Made by a program: the position numbers and the translations under genes
Notes under the pieces: model-generated
Seen by the model: only the letters and a program-made list of their open reading frames with translations
The model's database searches: none
What the model was told of the DNA's origin: nothing
Assembly: GCF_900187975.1 (NCBI RefSeq)
Contig: NZ_FZPC01000025.1
Coordinates: 54,546 to 118,545 of the forward strand
Direction: 5' to 3'
Source of the DNA: Pseudomonas delhiensis
Lineage (GTDB): Bacteria; Pseudomonadota; Gammaproteobacteria; Pseudomonadales; Pseudomonadaceae
DNA length: 64,000 nucleotides
Shown here: one piece after another, positions 47,761 through 55,557 of the stretch
Position numbering within the stretch: the first letter of the stretch is position 1
Layout of the letters: each line of letters begins with the position of its first letter

Positions 47761-48576
47761 ATGATTCGTGGTTCGACCGAACTGGTCGCCATCCTCGGTA
47801 CGCCCATCGCTCAGGTGAAATCGCCGGAGAACTTCAACACCTGGTTCGCCCACAACGGCCAGGACCTCGCGATGATCGCCATCGACCTGGGCGCCGATGC
47901 CCTGGATGCCTTCGTCGCCACCCTGCGTGGCTGGCACAACCTGCGCGGCTGCGTGGTCACCGTGCCCTACAAGCAGGCCCTGGCGCCGCGCCTGGACGGC
48001 CTGAGCGCCCGCGCCGAGGCGCTGGGCTCGGTCAACGTGATCCGCCGCGAGCGCGACGGCCGCCTGCTGGGCGACAACGTCGACGGCGCCGGCTTCCTCA
48101 ACGCCGCCCGGCGCCATGGCCTGCAACCCGCCAGCAAACGCGCGCTGGTGGTCGGCGCCGGCGGCGTCGGCAGCGCCATCGCCTATGCGCTGTGCGAAGC
48201 CGGCATCGGCGAGTTGCGGCTGCGCGACCTCGACCAGGTCCGCGCCGGCGCGCTGGCCGAACGCCTGGGCGCCCTCTTCCCGGACGTGCGCATCGGCGTC
48301 GGCGGCGACGACATCGCCAGCCTCGACCTGCTGGTCAACGCCTCCCCCGTGGGCATGGGCGGCACCGGCGAGCTGCCGCTGCCGGGCATGCTGCTCGACG
48401 GCCTGCAGGCCCACACCCTGGTGGCCGACGTGGTCACCAAGCCCGAGATCACCCCGCTGCTGGAGCGTGCCCGCGAGGCCGGCTGCCGCATCCAGACCGG
48501 CGCCGAGATGGCCTTCGCGCAACTGGGCAACCTAGGCGCCTTCATGGGCGTCACCCCGCTGGAGATCCAGCCATGA
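47761..48576 (+). CDS. Shikimate dehydrogenase-like protein (AroE family), copy 2
   Basis: A 271-residue AroE-family oxidoreductase with catalytic Lys71 (CVVTVPYKQAL) and Asp108 (GDNVDGAGF) and the cofactor motif VVGAGGVGSAIAYAL. The N-terminal substrate motif SxS is replaced (AQVKSPENFN), which is seen in AroE-like proteins that act on other cyclic acids. The ATG has GGAGG seven bases upstream; the upstream open frame is not used. It overlaps the next FAD gene as ATGA and is first in the operon 47761-50626. Confidence 0.85.
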   Translation: MIRGSTELVAILGTPIAQVKSPENFNTWFAHNGQDLAMIAIDLGADALDAFVATLRGWHNLRGCVVTVPYKQALAPRLDGLSARAEALGSVNVIRRERDGRLLGDNVDGAGFLNAARRHGLQPASKRALVVGAGGVGSAIAYALCEAGIGELRLRDLDQVRAGALAERLGALFPDVRIGVGGDDIASLDLLVNASPVGMGGTGELPLPGMLLDGLQAHTLVADVVTKPEITPLLERAREAGCRIQTGAEMAFAQLGNLGAFMGVTPLEIQP

Positions 48577-50303
48577 CCAGCCTCAACGCCCCGGCCTGGA
48601 GCCGCGAGTGCGATGTGCTGGTGCTGGGCAGCGGCGCCGCCGGCTTCGCCGCCGCGGCCAGCGCCGCCTGCCAGGGCCTGCGCGTGCTGATGCTGGAGAA
48701 GGCCGAGAGCTTCGGCGGCACCTCGGCCATCTCCGGCGGCGCGGTGTGGATCTACGGCACCGACCAGGCCCGCGCGGCCGGCGCGAAGGATTCCGAACAG
48801 GCCATGCGCACCTACCTGCAGCGCACCATCGGCCGGGGCTACAAGCCCGAGCTGGTGGACAGCTTCATCGGCAATGGCCACGCGGCGCTACGCTGGCTGG
48901 AGGCCAACACCGAGCTGCGCTACGCCCTGCGCCCGCATTCGCCGGACTACTACCCCGACGAGGAAGGCGGCACCGAGTTCGGCCGCGCGCTGGAGATGGT
49001 CGAGTACGACGGCCGCCGCCTGGGCGAGCGCTTCCGCGACCTGCGCATGCCGCCGCCGGGCATGCTGCTGTTCGGCGGCATGATGGTCAACCGCGTCGAC
49101 ATCCAGCACTTCCTCAGCTTCCGCCGCTCGCCGAAGTCGCTCTGGCACTGCCTCAAGCTGCTGGCCCGCTACGGCATCGACCGCCTCGGGCACCACCGCG
49201 GCACGCGCCTGACCACCGGCAATGCGCTGATCGCGCGCCTGGCCACCACGGCTTTCGACAAGGGCGTGGAGCTGTGGCTGAACAGCGAGGCGCAGCAACT
49301 GCTCGTCGAGAACGGTGCCGTGGTGGGCGCGCAGGTGCTGCACGAAGGCCGCATCGAACGCATCCGCGTGCATGGCGGGGTGGTCTGCGCCATGGGCGGC
49401 TTCGCCGCCGGCAAGCTGGCCGAACGCTTCCGCCCGGCGAGCGACGGCGAGCACCTGAGCATGTCGCCGGAATGCAACGACGGCGCCGCCCTGCGCCTGG
49501 GCGAAGGCGTCGGCGCGGCGGCAGGCGAAGGGCTGGCGGCGAACTTCTTCTGGGCGCCGGTCTCCGAGCTGCGCCGCGCCGACGGCAGCCGCGAGCGCTT
49601 CCCGCACCTGGTCACCGACCGCGCCAAGCCGGGCGTCATCGCGGTGAACCGGGCGGGCAAACGCTTCGTCAACGAATCCAACTCCTACCACCACTTCGTG
49701 CAGACCATGTTCGCCACGGGCAACACCGAATGCTGGCTGGTCTGCGACGCCACCGCCATGAACCGCTACGGCCTGGGCCTGGCGCGGCCCAAGCCGGTCG
49801 ACAACCGCGCGCTGGTGGAAGCCGGCTACCTGTTCCGCGCCGACTCGCCGCAAGCCCTGGCCCGCGCCATCGGCGTGGACGCCGGCGGCCTGCGCCAGAC
49901 CCTGGAGCGCTTCAACGCCAACGCGCGCAACGGCATCGACCCGGACTTCGCCAAGGGCGGCAACAGCTACAACCGCTACATGGGCGACCCGGACCACCGC
50001 CCCAACCCCTGCCTGGCGCCGCTGGAGAAGGCGCCCTACTACGCCATCCGCCTCCACACCGGCGACCTCGGCTCGGCCCGCGGGCTGGTCACCGACGGCC
50101 AGGCGCGGGTGCTCGACGCGGCCGGCCGGCCCATCCCCGGCCTCTACGCCGCCGGCAACGACATGAACTCGCTGATGGACGGCACCTACCCCGGCCCCGG
50201 CATCACCCTCGGCCCCGGCCTGACCTTCGCCTGGCTGGCCGCCAACCATATCGCCGCGCGCCTCGCCACGCCGGCCTCGCAACAAGCAACCCTGGAGCAC
50301 TGA
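48573..50303 (+). CDS. FAD-dependent dehydrogenase, ketosteroid-dehydrogenase-like (2 of 3)
   Basis: A 576-residue flavoprotein of the KstD/fumarate reductase group with FAD motif VLGSGAAGFAAAASAACQG, GGTSAISGGAVWIYGT, the mid-protein FAD contact VVCAMGGFAAG, and the C-terminal DGTYPGPGITLGPGLTFAW. The TYPGPG segment is the one that in ketosteroid dehydrogenases holds the catalytic Tyr-Gly pair. It is less similar to the other two FAD proteins of this region than they are to each other. The gene is coupled to the AroE-like gene (ATGA) and followed by a NIPSNAP gene, suggesting a hydroaromatic desaturase. Confidence 0.82.
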   Translation: MTSLNAPAWSRECDVLVLGSGAAGFAAAASAACQGLRVLMLEKAESFGGTSAISGGAVWIYGTDQARAAGAKDSEQAMRTYLQRTIGRGYKPELVDSFIGNGHAALRWLEANTELRYALRPHSPDYYPDEEGGTEFGRALEMVEYDGRRLGERFRDLRMPPPGMLLFGGMMVNRVDIQHFLSFRRSPKSLWHCLKLLARYGIDRLGHHRGTRLTTGNALIARLATTAFDKGVELWLNSEAQQLLVENGAVVGAQVLHEGRIERIRVHGGVVCAMGGFAAGKLAERFRPASDGEHLSMSPECNDGAALRLGEGVGAAAGEGLAANFFWAPVSELRRADGSRERFPHLVTDRAKPGVIAVNRAGKRFVNESNSYHHFVQTMFATGNTECWLVCDATAMNRYGLGLARPKPVDNRALVEAGYLFRADSPQALARAIGVDAGGLRQTLERFNANARNGIDPDFAKGGNSYNRYMGDPDHRPNPCLAPLEKAPYYAIRLHTGDLGSARGLVTDGQARVLDAAGRPIPGLYAAGNDMNSLMDGTYPGPGITLGPGLTFAWLAANHIAARLATPASQQATLEH

Positions 50304-50305
50304 CG

Positions 50306-50626
50306 ATGTACTACGAACTGCGCACCTACAGCATCGACCCGCTGAAACTGGCCGACTGGCTGGCCCTCTACCACAGCCACGCCTACGCGGTGCAGACCGA
50401 GCACCTGGGCAAGCTGGTGGGCTTCTTCACCACCGAGTTCGGCGAATGCAGCCAGGTGGTGCACCTGTGGGCCTACGAGAGCCTGGACGAGCGCATGCAG
50501 CGCCGCGCCAGCATGGCCGCCGACCCGCGCTGGGCCGAGTTCGGCAAGCGCAACAGGGAGCTGGGCGCGGTGCTCAGGCTGGAGTCGCGGCTGATGAAGC
50601 CTACCGGCTTCTCCCCGCTGCAGTGA
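50306..50626 (+). CDS. NIPSNAP-family protein
   Basis: A 106-residue protein, MYYELRTYSIDPLKLADWL to HLWAYESLDERMQRR, a standard NIPSNAP ferredoxin-like fold domain of about 100 residues. Bacterial NIPSNAP proteins have no agreed function but are often found in catabolic operons for cyclic or aromatic acids. It begins 2 bases after the FAD gene stop (TGACGATG), so it is cotranscribed with the AroE-like and FAD genes. Confidence 0.85.
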   Translation: MYYELRTYSIDPLKLADWLALYHSHAYAVQTEHLGKLVGFFTTEFGECSQVVHLWAYESLDERMQRRASMAADPRWAEFGKRNRELGAVLRLESRLMKPTGFSPLQ

Positions 50627-50680
50627 GCCCCAAGGCGCGCGGAGCCGTTCCGCGCGCCCCATGACGACAAGAGAAACCCC

Positions 50681-52417
50681 ATGCCCACCTTGCAAACCCT
50701 CGACTGCGACCTGCTGGTGGTCGGCTCCGGCGCCGCCGGCCTGGCCGCCGCGGTCACCGCCGCGCACCATGGCCTGCGCGTGGTCGTCGCGGAAAAAGCC
50801 GCGCAACTCGGCGGCACCAGCGCCTGGTCCGGCGGCTGGCTGTGGATCCCGCGCAACCCGCTGGCCATCGCCGAAGGCTGCATCGAACCGGAGGATGCGC
50901 CGGAGCGTTACCTGAAGGCCCAGGTCCATGCCGAGCAACTGGACGAGCGCCAGGCCGCCTTCCTGCGCCACGGTCCGGAAATGGTCGACTTCTTCCAGCG
51001 CCATACCGCCGTGCGGTTCTTCTCCGGCACGCGCATGCCGGACATGCGCGACGGCGAGGGCGCCGCCCGCGGCGGCCGCTCGCTGTGCGCCCTGCCCTAC
51101 GACGGCCGCGAACTCGGCCCCTGGCTGCGCCACCTGCGCGAGCCGCTGGACGTCGTCAGCCTGGCCGGCATGGGCATCGCCGGCGGCGCCGACCTGGCCA
51201 GCTTCCTCGACGCCACCCGCTCGCCCAGGGCCGCGCTCTACGTGCTCAAGCGCATCGCCCGGCACTGGTACGGGCGCCTGCGCCACGGGCGCGGCACGCA
51301 ACTGGTCAACGGCAACGCCCTGGTGGCCCGCCTGCTGCGCAGCGCCCTGGACCTGAAGGTGCAACTGCTGACGCAAACGCCGATCCGCGAACTGCTCCAC
51401 GAAGGCGGCCAGGTTACCGGCGCCCGCGGCGACACCCTGGAAATCCGCGCCCGCCGTGGCGTGGTCCTGGCCTGCGGCGGCTTCCCCCACGACCGCGCGC
51501 GCATCGCCCAGCTGATGCCCCACGCCCCGGACGGCTGGCAGCACCGCTCCGCCGCGCCGCCGCAGAACAGCGGCGATGGCCTGCGCCTGGGCGAAGCCGT
51601 GGGCGCCCGGGTGGCCACCGACCTGGCCCACGCCGGCGCCTGGGTGCCGGTGTCGCTGGTGCCACGCCGCGACGGCAGCGTCGGCCACTTCCCGCACCTG
51701 GTCGAACGGGCCAAGCCCGGCTTTCTCTGCGTGCGCCGCGACGGCCGGCGCTTCGCCAACGAGGCCGACTGCTACCACGACTTCATGAACGCCCTGTTCG
51801 CCGCCACGCCAGCGGGCGAGCCCCACGAGGCCTGGCTGATCGCCGACGCCCGGGCACGGCGGCGCTACGGCATCGGCTGGGTGAAGCCCTTGCCCTTCCC
51901 GGACTTGCCCTACGAGCGCCGCGGCTACCTGGTGAAGGCCCGCAGCCTGGCGCAGCTGGCGGCGCGCTGCGGCATCGACGCCGCGCAGTTGCAGGCGACG
52001 GTGAAGCGCTTCAACGAACACGCCGCCCTCGGCGAGGACGCCGATTTCCAGCGCGGCCGCTCGGCCTACAACAAGGCCCAGGGCGAAGCGCGGCAGCGGC
52101 CCAACCCGTCGCTGCGGCCCCTGGGGAAAGGCCCCTTCTATGCGGTGAAACTGCTGCCCGGCAGCCTCGGCACCTTCGCCGGGCTGCGCACCGATGCCCG
52201 CGCGCGGGTGCTGGACGGCAGCGGCGCGGCCATCGGGGGGCTGTACGCGGTGGGCAACGACATGGCCAGCGTGATGGCCGGCCACTACCCCAGCGGCGGC
52301 ATCACCCTGGGGCCGGGCATGACCTTCGGCTACCTCGCCGGCCTGGAGCTGGCCGGGCTCAGCGCTGGATGTAGCGCAGCACCGCCTCGCAGATCATCTG
52401 CTTGTGGCGTTGCTTGA
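50681..52417 (+). CDS. FAD-dependent dehydrogenase, ketosteroid-dehydrogenase-like (3 of 3)
   Basis: A 578-residue flavoprotein closely similar to the one at 41553: FAD motif VVGSGAAGLAAAVTAAHHG, GGTSAWSGGWLWIPRNPLA, and the C-terminal AGHYPSGGITLGPGMTFGY. It probably introduces a double bond into a cyclic oxo acid. It follows the NIPSNAP gene by 54 bp with CGACAAGAGAAACC, an A-rich possible Crc site, before the ATG. Its last 59 bases overlap the convergent TetR gene, and the final 20 residues (GCSAAPPRRSSACGVA) look like an unconserved extension read through that gene. Confidence 0.82.
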   Translation: MPTLQTLDCDLLVVGSGAAGLAAAVTAAHHGLRVVVAEKAAQLGGTSAWSGGWLWIPRNPLAIAEGCIEPEDAPERYLKAQVHAEQLDERQAAFLRHGPEMVDFFQRHTAVRFFSGTRMPDMRDGEGAARGGRSLCALPYDGRELGPWLRHLREPLDVVSLAGMGIAGGADLASFLDATRSPRAALYVLKRIARHWYGRLRHGRGTQLVNGNALVARLLRSALDLKVQLLTQTPIRELLHEGGQVTGARGDTLEIRARRGVVLACGGFPHDRARIAQLMPHAPDGWQHRSAAPPQNSGDGLRLGEAVGARVATDLAHAGAWVPVSLVPRRDGSVGHFPHLVERAKPGFLCVRRDGRRFANEADCYHDFMNALFAATPAGEPHEAWLIADARARRRYGIGWVKPLPFPDLPYERRGYLVKARSLAQLAARCGIDAAQLQATVKRFNEHAALGEDADFQRGRSAYNKAQGEARQRPNPSLRPLGKGPFYAVKLLPGSLGTFAGLRTDARARVLDGSGAAIGGLYAVGNDMASVMAGHYPSGGITLGPGMTFGYLAGLELAGLSAGCSAAPPRRSSACGVA

Positions 52418-53027
52418 CCTGCTCGTCGGTCAGGTCGATCTGGAAGATTTCGCCGAAGGTGTGCCGGTTGGAGATGCGGTAGAAGCAGAAGGAACTGATG
52501 AACAGGTGCAGGTCCAGCGGGTCGATGCCGTCGCGGAACAGCCCTTGTTCGGCGCCGTGGCGGAGGATCTCGGCCAGCGACAGCAGCATGTTGTTGCTCA
52601 TCGAGCGGATCGCCGAGGACTTCTTCACGTACTCGCCATGGTGGATGTTCTCGATGCTGACGATGCGCACGAAGTCGACGTTGCGGTCGTGGTGGTCGAA
52701 GGCGAACTCCACGGTGCGGCGGATCGCCTCCAGTGGCGCCAGCTCCGCCAGGTGCAGCTTGTCCTCGGTGTTGCGGATGTCGCCGTAGAGCTTCTCCAGG
52801 ACTTCGACGTAGAGCTGCTCCTTGCTGCCGAAGTAGTAGTAGATCATGCGCTTGGAGGTGTGCGTGCGCTCGGCGATGGCGTCCACCCGGGCGCCGGACA
52901 GGCCCTGCTGGACGAACTCGGCGATGGCCGCCTGGAGGATGCCCTCGCGGGTCTTTTCGGGATTGTTCTTGCGCCCCTTGCCGCGCACTTCCGTGACGCG
53001 GTCCAGGGGTTCGGCGAGATTCGGCAT
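52359..53027 (-). CDS. TetR/AcrR-family regulator
   Basis: A 222-residue TetR regulator. The helix-turn-helix (residues 25-70) reads TREGILQAAIAEFVQQGLSG and TSKRMIYYYFGSKEQLYVEV; the ligand domain (90-220) has the IHHGEYVKKS and FRDGIDPLDLHLFISSFCFY strings of a subgroup often next to quinate/shikimate catabolic genes. It is placed upstream of nothing on its own strand but lies immediately 3' of quiC, on the same strand (90 bp gap). Control of quiC and the transporter is the simplest hypothesis. Confidence 0.85.
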   Translation of the reverse strand: MPNLAEPLDRVTEVRGKGRKNNPEKTREGILQAAIAEFVQQGLSGARVDAIAERTHTSKRMIYYYFGSKEQLYVEVLEKLYGDIRNTEDKLHLAELAPLEAIRRTVEFAFDHHDRNVDFVRIVSIENIHHGEYVKKSSAIRSMSNNMLLSLAEILRHGAEQGLFRDGIDPLDLHLFISSFCFYRISNRHTFGEIFQIDLTDEQVKQRHKQMICEAVLRYIQR

Positions 53028-53117
53028 GGTTGGCTCACTGCCCTTTGGAATCCGCCGATTATGGGCCGTGGCGCGCGGCGGGGGAAGGCACCGCGCGCCG
53101 CCCTCCGCCGCGGCCCG

Positions 53118-55028
53118 TCAGAGCTTGGGCTTGCGCGCAGCGCCGCTGCGCGCCTGGGCCATGGCGGCCAGGCGCACGGCGACGTTGGCCGCGCCATAGC
53201 CGACGTAGCCATTCCTGCGCTGGAGTATCTCGAAGAAGAAGCGCCCCTCGAACGGCTCGGTGTAGACGTGGAACAGCTCGCCGCCCTGGGCGTCGCGGTC
53301 GTAGAGCACGTTGAAGTAGGCCAGTTCGCTGAGGAACTCGTCGTCGAAGTCGAAGCGCGCCGCCAGGTCGTCGTAGTAGTTCAGCGGGATGTCCAGCAGC
53401 GGCACCCCGGCCTCCTTGGCGCGGGTGACCTCGGCGAAGATGTCCTCGCAGGCGAAGGCGATGTGGTGCACGCCCGAGCCGCGGTAGCTGGACAGCGCGT
53501 GGGAAATGGCGGTGTTGCGGTTCTCCGAGATGTTCAGCGGCAGGCGCAGGCTGCCGCAGCGGCTGCGGATGGCGCGGCTCTTCACCAGGCCGTAGGGGTC
53601 GGGCAGGACCACCTCGTCGTCGGCCTCGAAGTCGAACAACGCCTTGTAGAACAGCACCCAACTGTCCAGGCTGTCGGCCGGCAGCGCCATGGCCATGTGG
53701 TCGATGCGCTGCAGGTTGCCGGGGGCCCGGGCCTGGGGGTCGAGGCGGAAGTCGCTGTCGTAGATGGTCTGCCCCGGCCCGCCCTGCTCCACCAGGTAGA
53801 TCAGGCTGCCGTCGGGGGCGCGCACCGCGGGGACTTCGCGCTCGTTGGGGCCGACCAGGCCGCGGAACGGCTGGCCCCTGAAGGCCTGGGCGCGTTCCAG
53901 CGCGCGGTTGCCGTCGCGCACCCGCAGCGCGGTGGCGCACAGCGAGGGGCCGTGGGCCTCGAAGAAGTTGTGGGCGAAGGAGTACGGCTCGGCGTTGAGC
54001 ACTATGTTGATGTCGCCCTGGCGCAGCAGGCTCACCGCCTTGGAGCGATGTTCGCCGGCGCGGGCGAAGCCGAGCTTCTCCAGCCAGCCGGAAAGGCGCG
54101 CACCGAGGTCCTCGTCCACGGCGAACTCGAGGAACTCGACGCCGTCGTAGCGGCTGGCCGGCGGCGGCGCGAAGAGGATGCCGGGGTCGCCGGCGGGCGC
54201 GGCGTCCTGCTCCAGCAGGCGGCGCGTCTTCTCCTCCAGGTAGAGCAGCGAGCGCAGGCCGTCGGCGGCGTTGGAGCGGGTCGGCGCGGCACGGAAGCCG
54301 TCATTGAAGATCTCCAGCGACAGCGGGCCCTTGTAGCCGCTGCGCAGGATGGGCGCGAGGAAACCCGCCAGGTCGAACTCGCCCTGGCCGGGGAAGCAGC
54401 GGAAGTGCCGGCTCCACTCCAGCACGTCCATGGCCAGTATCGGCGCGTCGGCCATCTGCACGAAGAAGATCTTCTCGCCGGGGATGTCGGCGATGCCGCG
54501 GGGGTCGCCCTTGATCGACAGGGTGTGGAAGCTGTCCAGCAGCACGCCCAGGGCCGGGTGGTCGGCGGCCTTCACCAGGTCCCAGACCTGCTGCCAGGTG
54601 TTGACGTGGCGGCCCCAGGCCAGGGCCTCGTAGCCAATGCGCAGGCCGCGCTTGCCGGCGCGCCCGGCCAGCTCACGGAGGTCGTCGACGAGGATGTCGC
54701 GCTCGCCCAGGGAATCGGCGGCAGTGTTGCTGCACACCAGCACCAGGTCGGTGCCCAGTTCCTGCATCAGGTCGAACTTGCGCTCGGCGCGCTCCAGGTT
54801 GCGCGCCAGGCGGTCGCGGCGGCAGCCCTCGAAGTCGCGGAAGGGCTGGAACAGGGTGATCGCAAGCCCCAGGTCGGCGCACATCTGGCGCACGTCGCGG
54901 GGGCTGCCGTCGTAGTACAGGAGGTCGTTTTCGAAGATCTCCACGCCGTCGAAGCCGGCGGCGGCGATGGCTTCGAGTTTCTCGGGCAGGGTACCGCTCA
55001 GGGAGACGGTGGCGATCGAGCGCTGCAT
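53118..55028 (-). CDS. quiC: 3-dehydroshikimate dehydratase, HPPD-fusion type
   Basis: A 636-residue two-domain enzyme. Residues 1-275 form a sugar-phosphate isomerase-like TIM barrel (SIATVSLSGTLPEKLEAIAA, CSNTAADSLGERDILVDDL, GVLLDSFHTLSIKGDP), which converts 3-dehydroshikimate to protocatechuate; residues 295-620 are a 4-hydroxyphenylpyruvate-dioxygenase-like vicinal-chelate region (HMAMALPADSLDSWVLFYK, HHIAFACEDIF). This fusion is the QuiC1 type known from Pseudomonas. The ATG at 55028 has AGGAG upstream; the earlier in-frame start adds 34 atypical residues. Divergent from the MHS transporter across a long regulatory region. Confidence 0.93.
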   Translation of the reverse strand: MQRSIATVSLSGTLPEKLEAIAAAGFDGVEIFENDLLYYDGSPRDVRQMCADLGLAITLFQPFRDFEGCRRDRLARNLERAERKFDLMQELGTDLVLVCSNTAADSLGERDILVDDLRELAGRAGKRGLRIGYEALAWGRHVNTWQQVWDLVKAADHPALGVLLDSFHTLSIKGDPRGIADIPGEKIFFVQMADAPILAMDVLEWSRHFRCFPGQGEFDLAGFLAPILRSGYKGPLSLEIFNDGFRAAPTRSNAADGLRSLLYLEEKTRRLLEQDAAPAGDPGILFAPPPASRYDGVEFLEFAVDEDLGARLSGWLEKLGFARAGEHRSKAVSLLRQGDINIVLNAEPYSFAHNFFEAHGPSLCATALRVRDGNRALERAQAFRGQPFRGLVGPNEREVPAVRAPDGSLIYLVEQGGPGQTIYDSDFRLDPQARAPGNLQRIDHMAMALPADSLDSWVLFYKALFDFEADDEVVLPDPYGLVKSRAIRSRCGSLRLPLNISENRNTAISHALSSYRGSGVHHIAFACEDIFAEVTRAKEAGVPLLDIPLNYYDDLAARFDFDDEFLSELAYFNVLYDRDAQGGELFHVYTEPFEGRFFFEILQRRNGYVGYGAANVAVRLAAMAQARSGAARKPKL

Positions 55029-55340
55029 GCTGGGGCTCCTGTGCTGCTGGCTTCTGCGAGCCATGGCCTGGCCGCCGGCTGTCGGCGACCTTCGGAAATA
55101 GCGCCAGCCGTGGGACGCACGGCTGGTCATTGGATTATTCGCAGGGTATTTTCCAGCGGCAAGGCAAATTGTACGAACCAGTTAGTTTTGTGTTCGATCA
55201 GCGAACAAAAGGCCGATCAGCGAATTGACGGTTTTTCGTCCAGTGGCCGACCATGGATTCACCGCGACACACCAGGGCCATGCCTCCCCTGGTCCGCGAG
55301 ACGCCTTGCCCCATAACAATTTCAACAAGAGTCCCTGCCC
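55029..55340. promoter_or_regulatory. quiC/transporter divergent control region
   Basis: Contains the composite operator at 55171-55225, an A-rich stretch ATAACAATTTCAACAAGAG (55313-55331) just before the leader ATG that fits an Hfq/Crc target, and AT-richer sequence typical of promoters at 55130-55200. No gene is seen. Confidence 0.5.
55171..55225. promoter_or_regulatory. Composite operator: AACCAGTTAGTT motif plus two PcaR-like boxes
   Basis: GTACGAACCAGTTAGTTTTG is followed at 55192-55206 by GTTCGATCAGCGAAC (5-bp dyad) and at 55211-55225 by a weaker copy, GGCCGATCAGCGAAT. The same arrangement, GTTCGAACCGGTTAATTAAT then GTTCGATATTCGCAC, occurs at 63417 before the porin. The second part is close to the PcaR site GTTCGATAATCGCAC. 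Confidence 0.6.
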
Positions 55341-55412
55341 ATGTTGACTGCACGCCTCCCCACCGCCGCCGTCTCCAGCCCACCGCGAACGCCGGCTCGC
55401 CCCCAGCCCTGA
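55341..55412 (+). CDS. Leader peptide upstream of the MHS transporter, 23 aa
   Basis: A short ORF, MLTARLPTAAVSSPPRTPA then RPQP, beginning right after CAACAAGAGTCCC. After its stop comes GCCGCGCCGTC followed by CCGGCGC, a string also found after the stop of the leader ORF at 63579. It ends 145 bp before the transporter start. Translation is unproven; position and resemblance to the other leader ORFs are the support. Confidence 0.4.
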   Translation: MLTARLPTAAVSSPPRTPARPQP

Positions 55413-55491
55413 GCCGCGCCGTCCGGCGCATTTCCGACACGGGCCCCGGCCAGGGGCCTTAGCGACGACCTCAGTGCCCCTGTTCGATCAG

Positions 55492-55506
55492 CGCACACGC
55501 CCCTGA
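55492..55506. promoter_or_regulatory. PcaR-like 15-bp box before the transporter
   Basis: GTTCGATCAGCGCAC matches GTTCGATAATCGCAC at 13 of 15 positions and the box at 55192 at 14 of 15. It is 51 bp before the transporter start, between the leader ORF and the gene, a place where binding could repress or where a second promoter could lie. Confidence 0.55.
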
Positions 55507-55532
55507 AGGGCGCGGCGCCCGGGCAGGCACCG

Positions 55533-55547
55533 ACAACAACAAGAACC
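55533..55547 (+). promoter_or_regulatory. Hfq/Crc-type A-rich site at the transporter ribosome site
   Basis: ACAACAACAAGAACC fits the repeated AAnAAnAA motif bound by Hfq with Crc in Pseudomonas. It abuts the ribosome site CCGGAGA of the gene starting at 55558, the usual location for translational catabolite repression. Confidence 0.6.
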
Positions 55548-55557
55548 GGAGACAACG

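Noticed and set aside
52404..55316. A 970-codon open frame on the plus strand across the TetR and quiC genes
   Set aside because: It is a GC-driven antisense frame with no recognisable domain; both minus-strand genes have strong motifs.
55198..55440. An 80-codon minus-strand gene in the quiC/transporter gap
   Set aside because: It ends within the operator, has no domain and no conserved-looking start; the leader and operators explain the region better.
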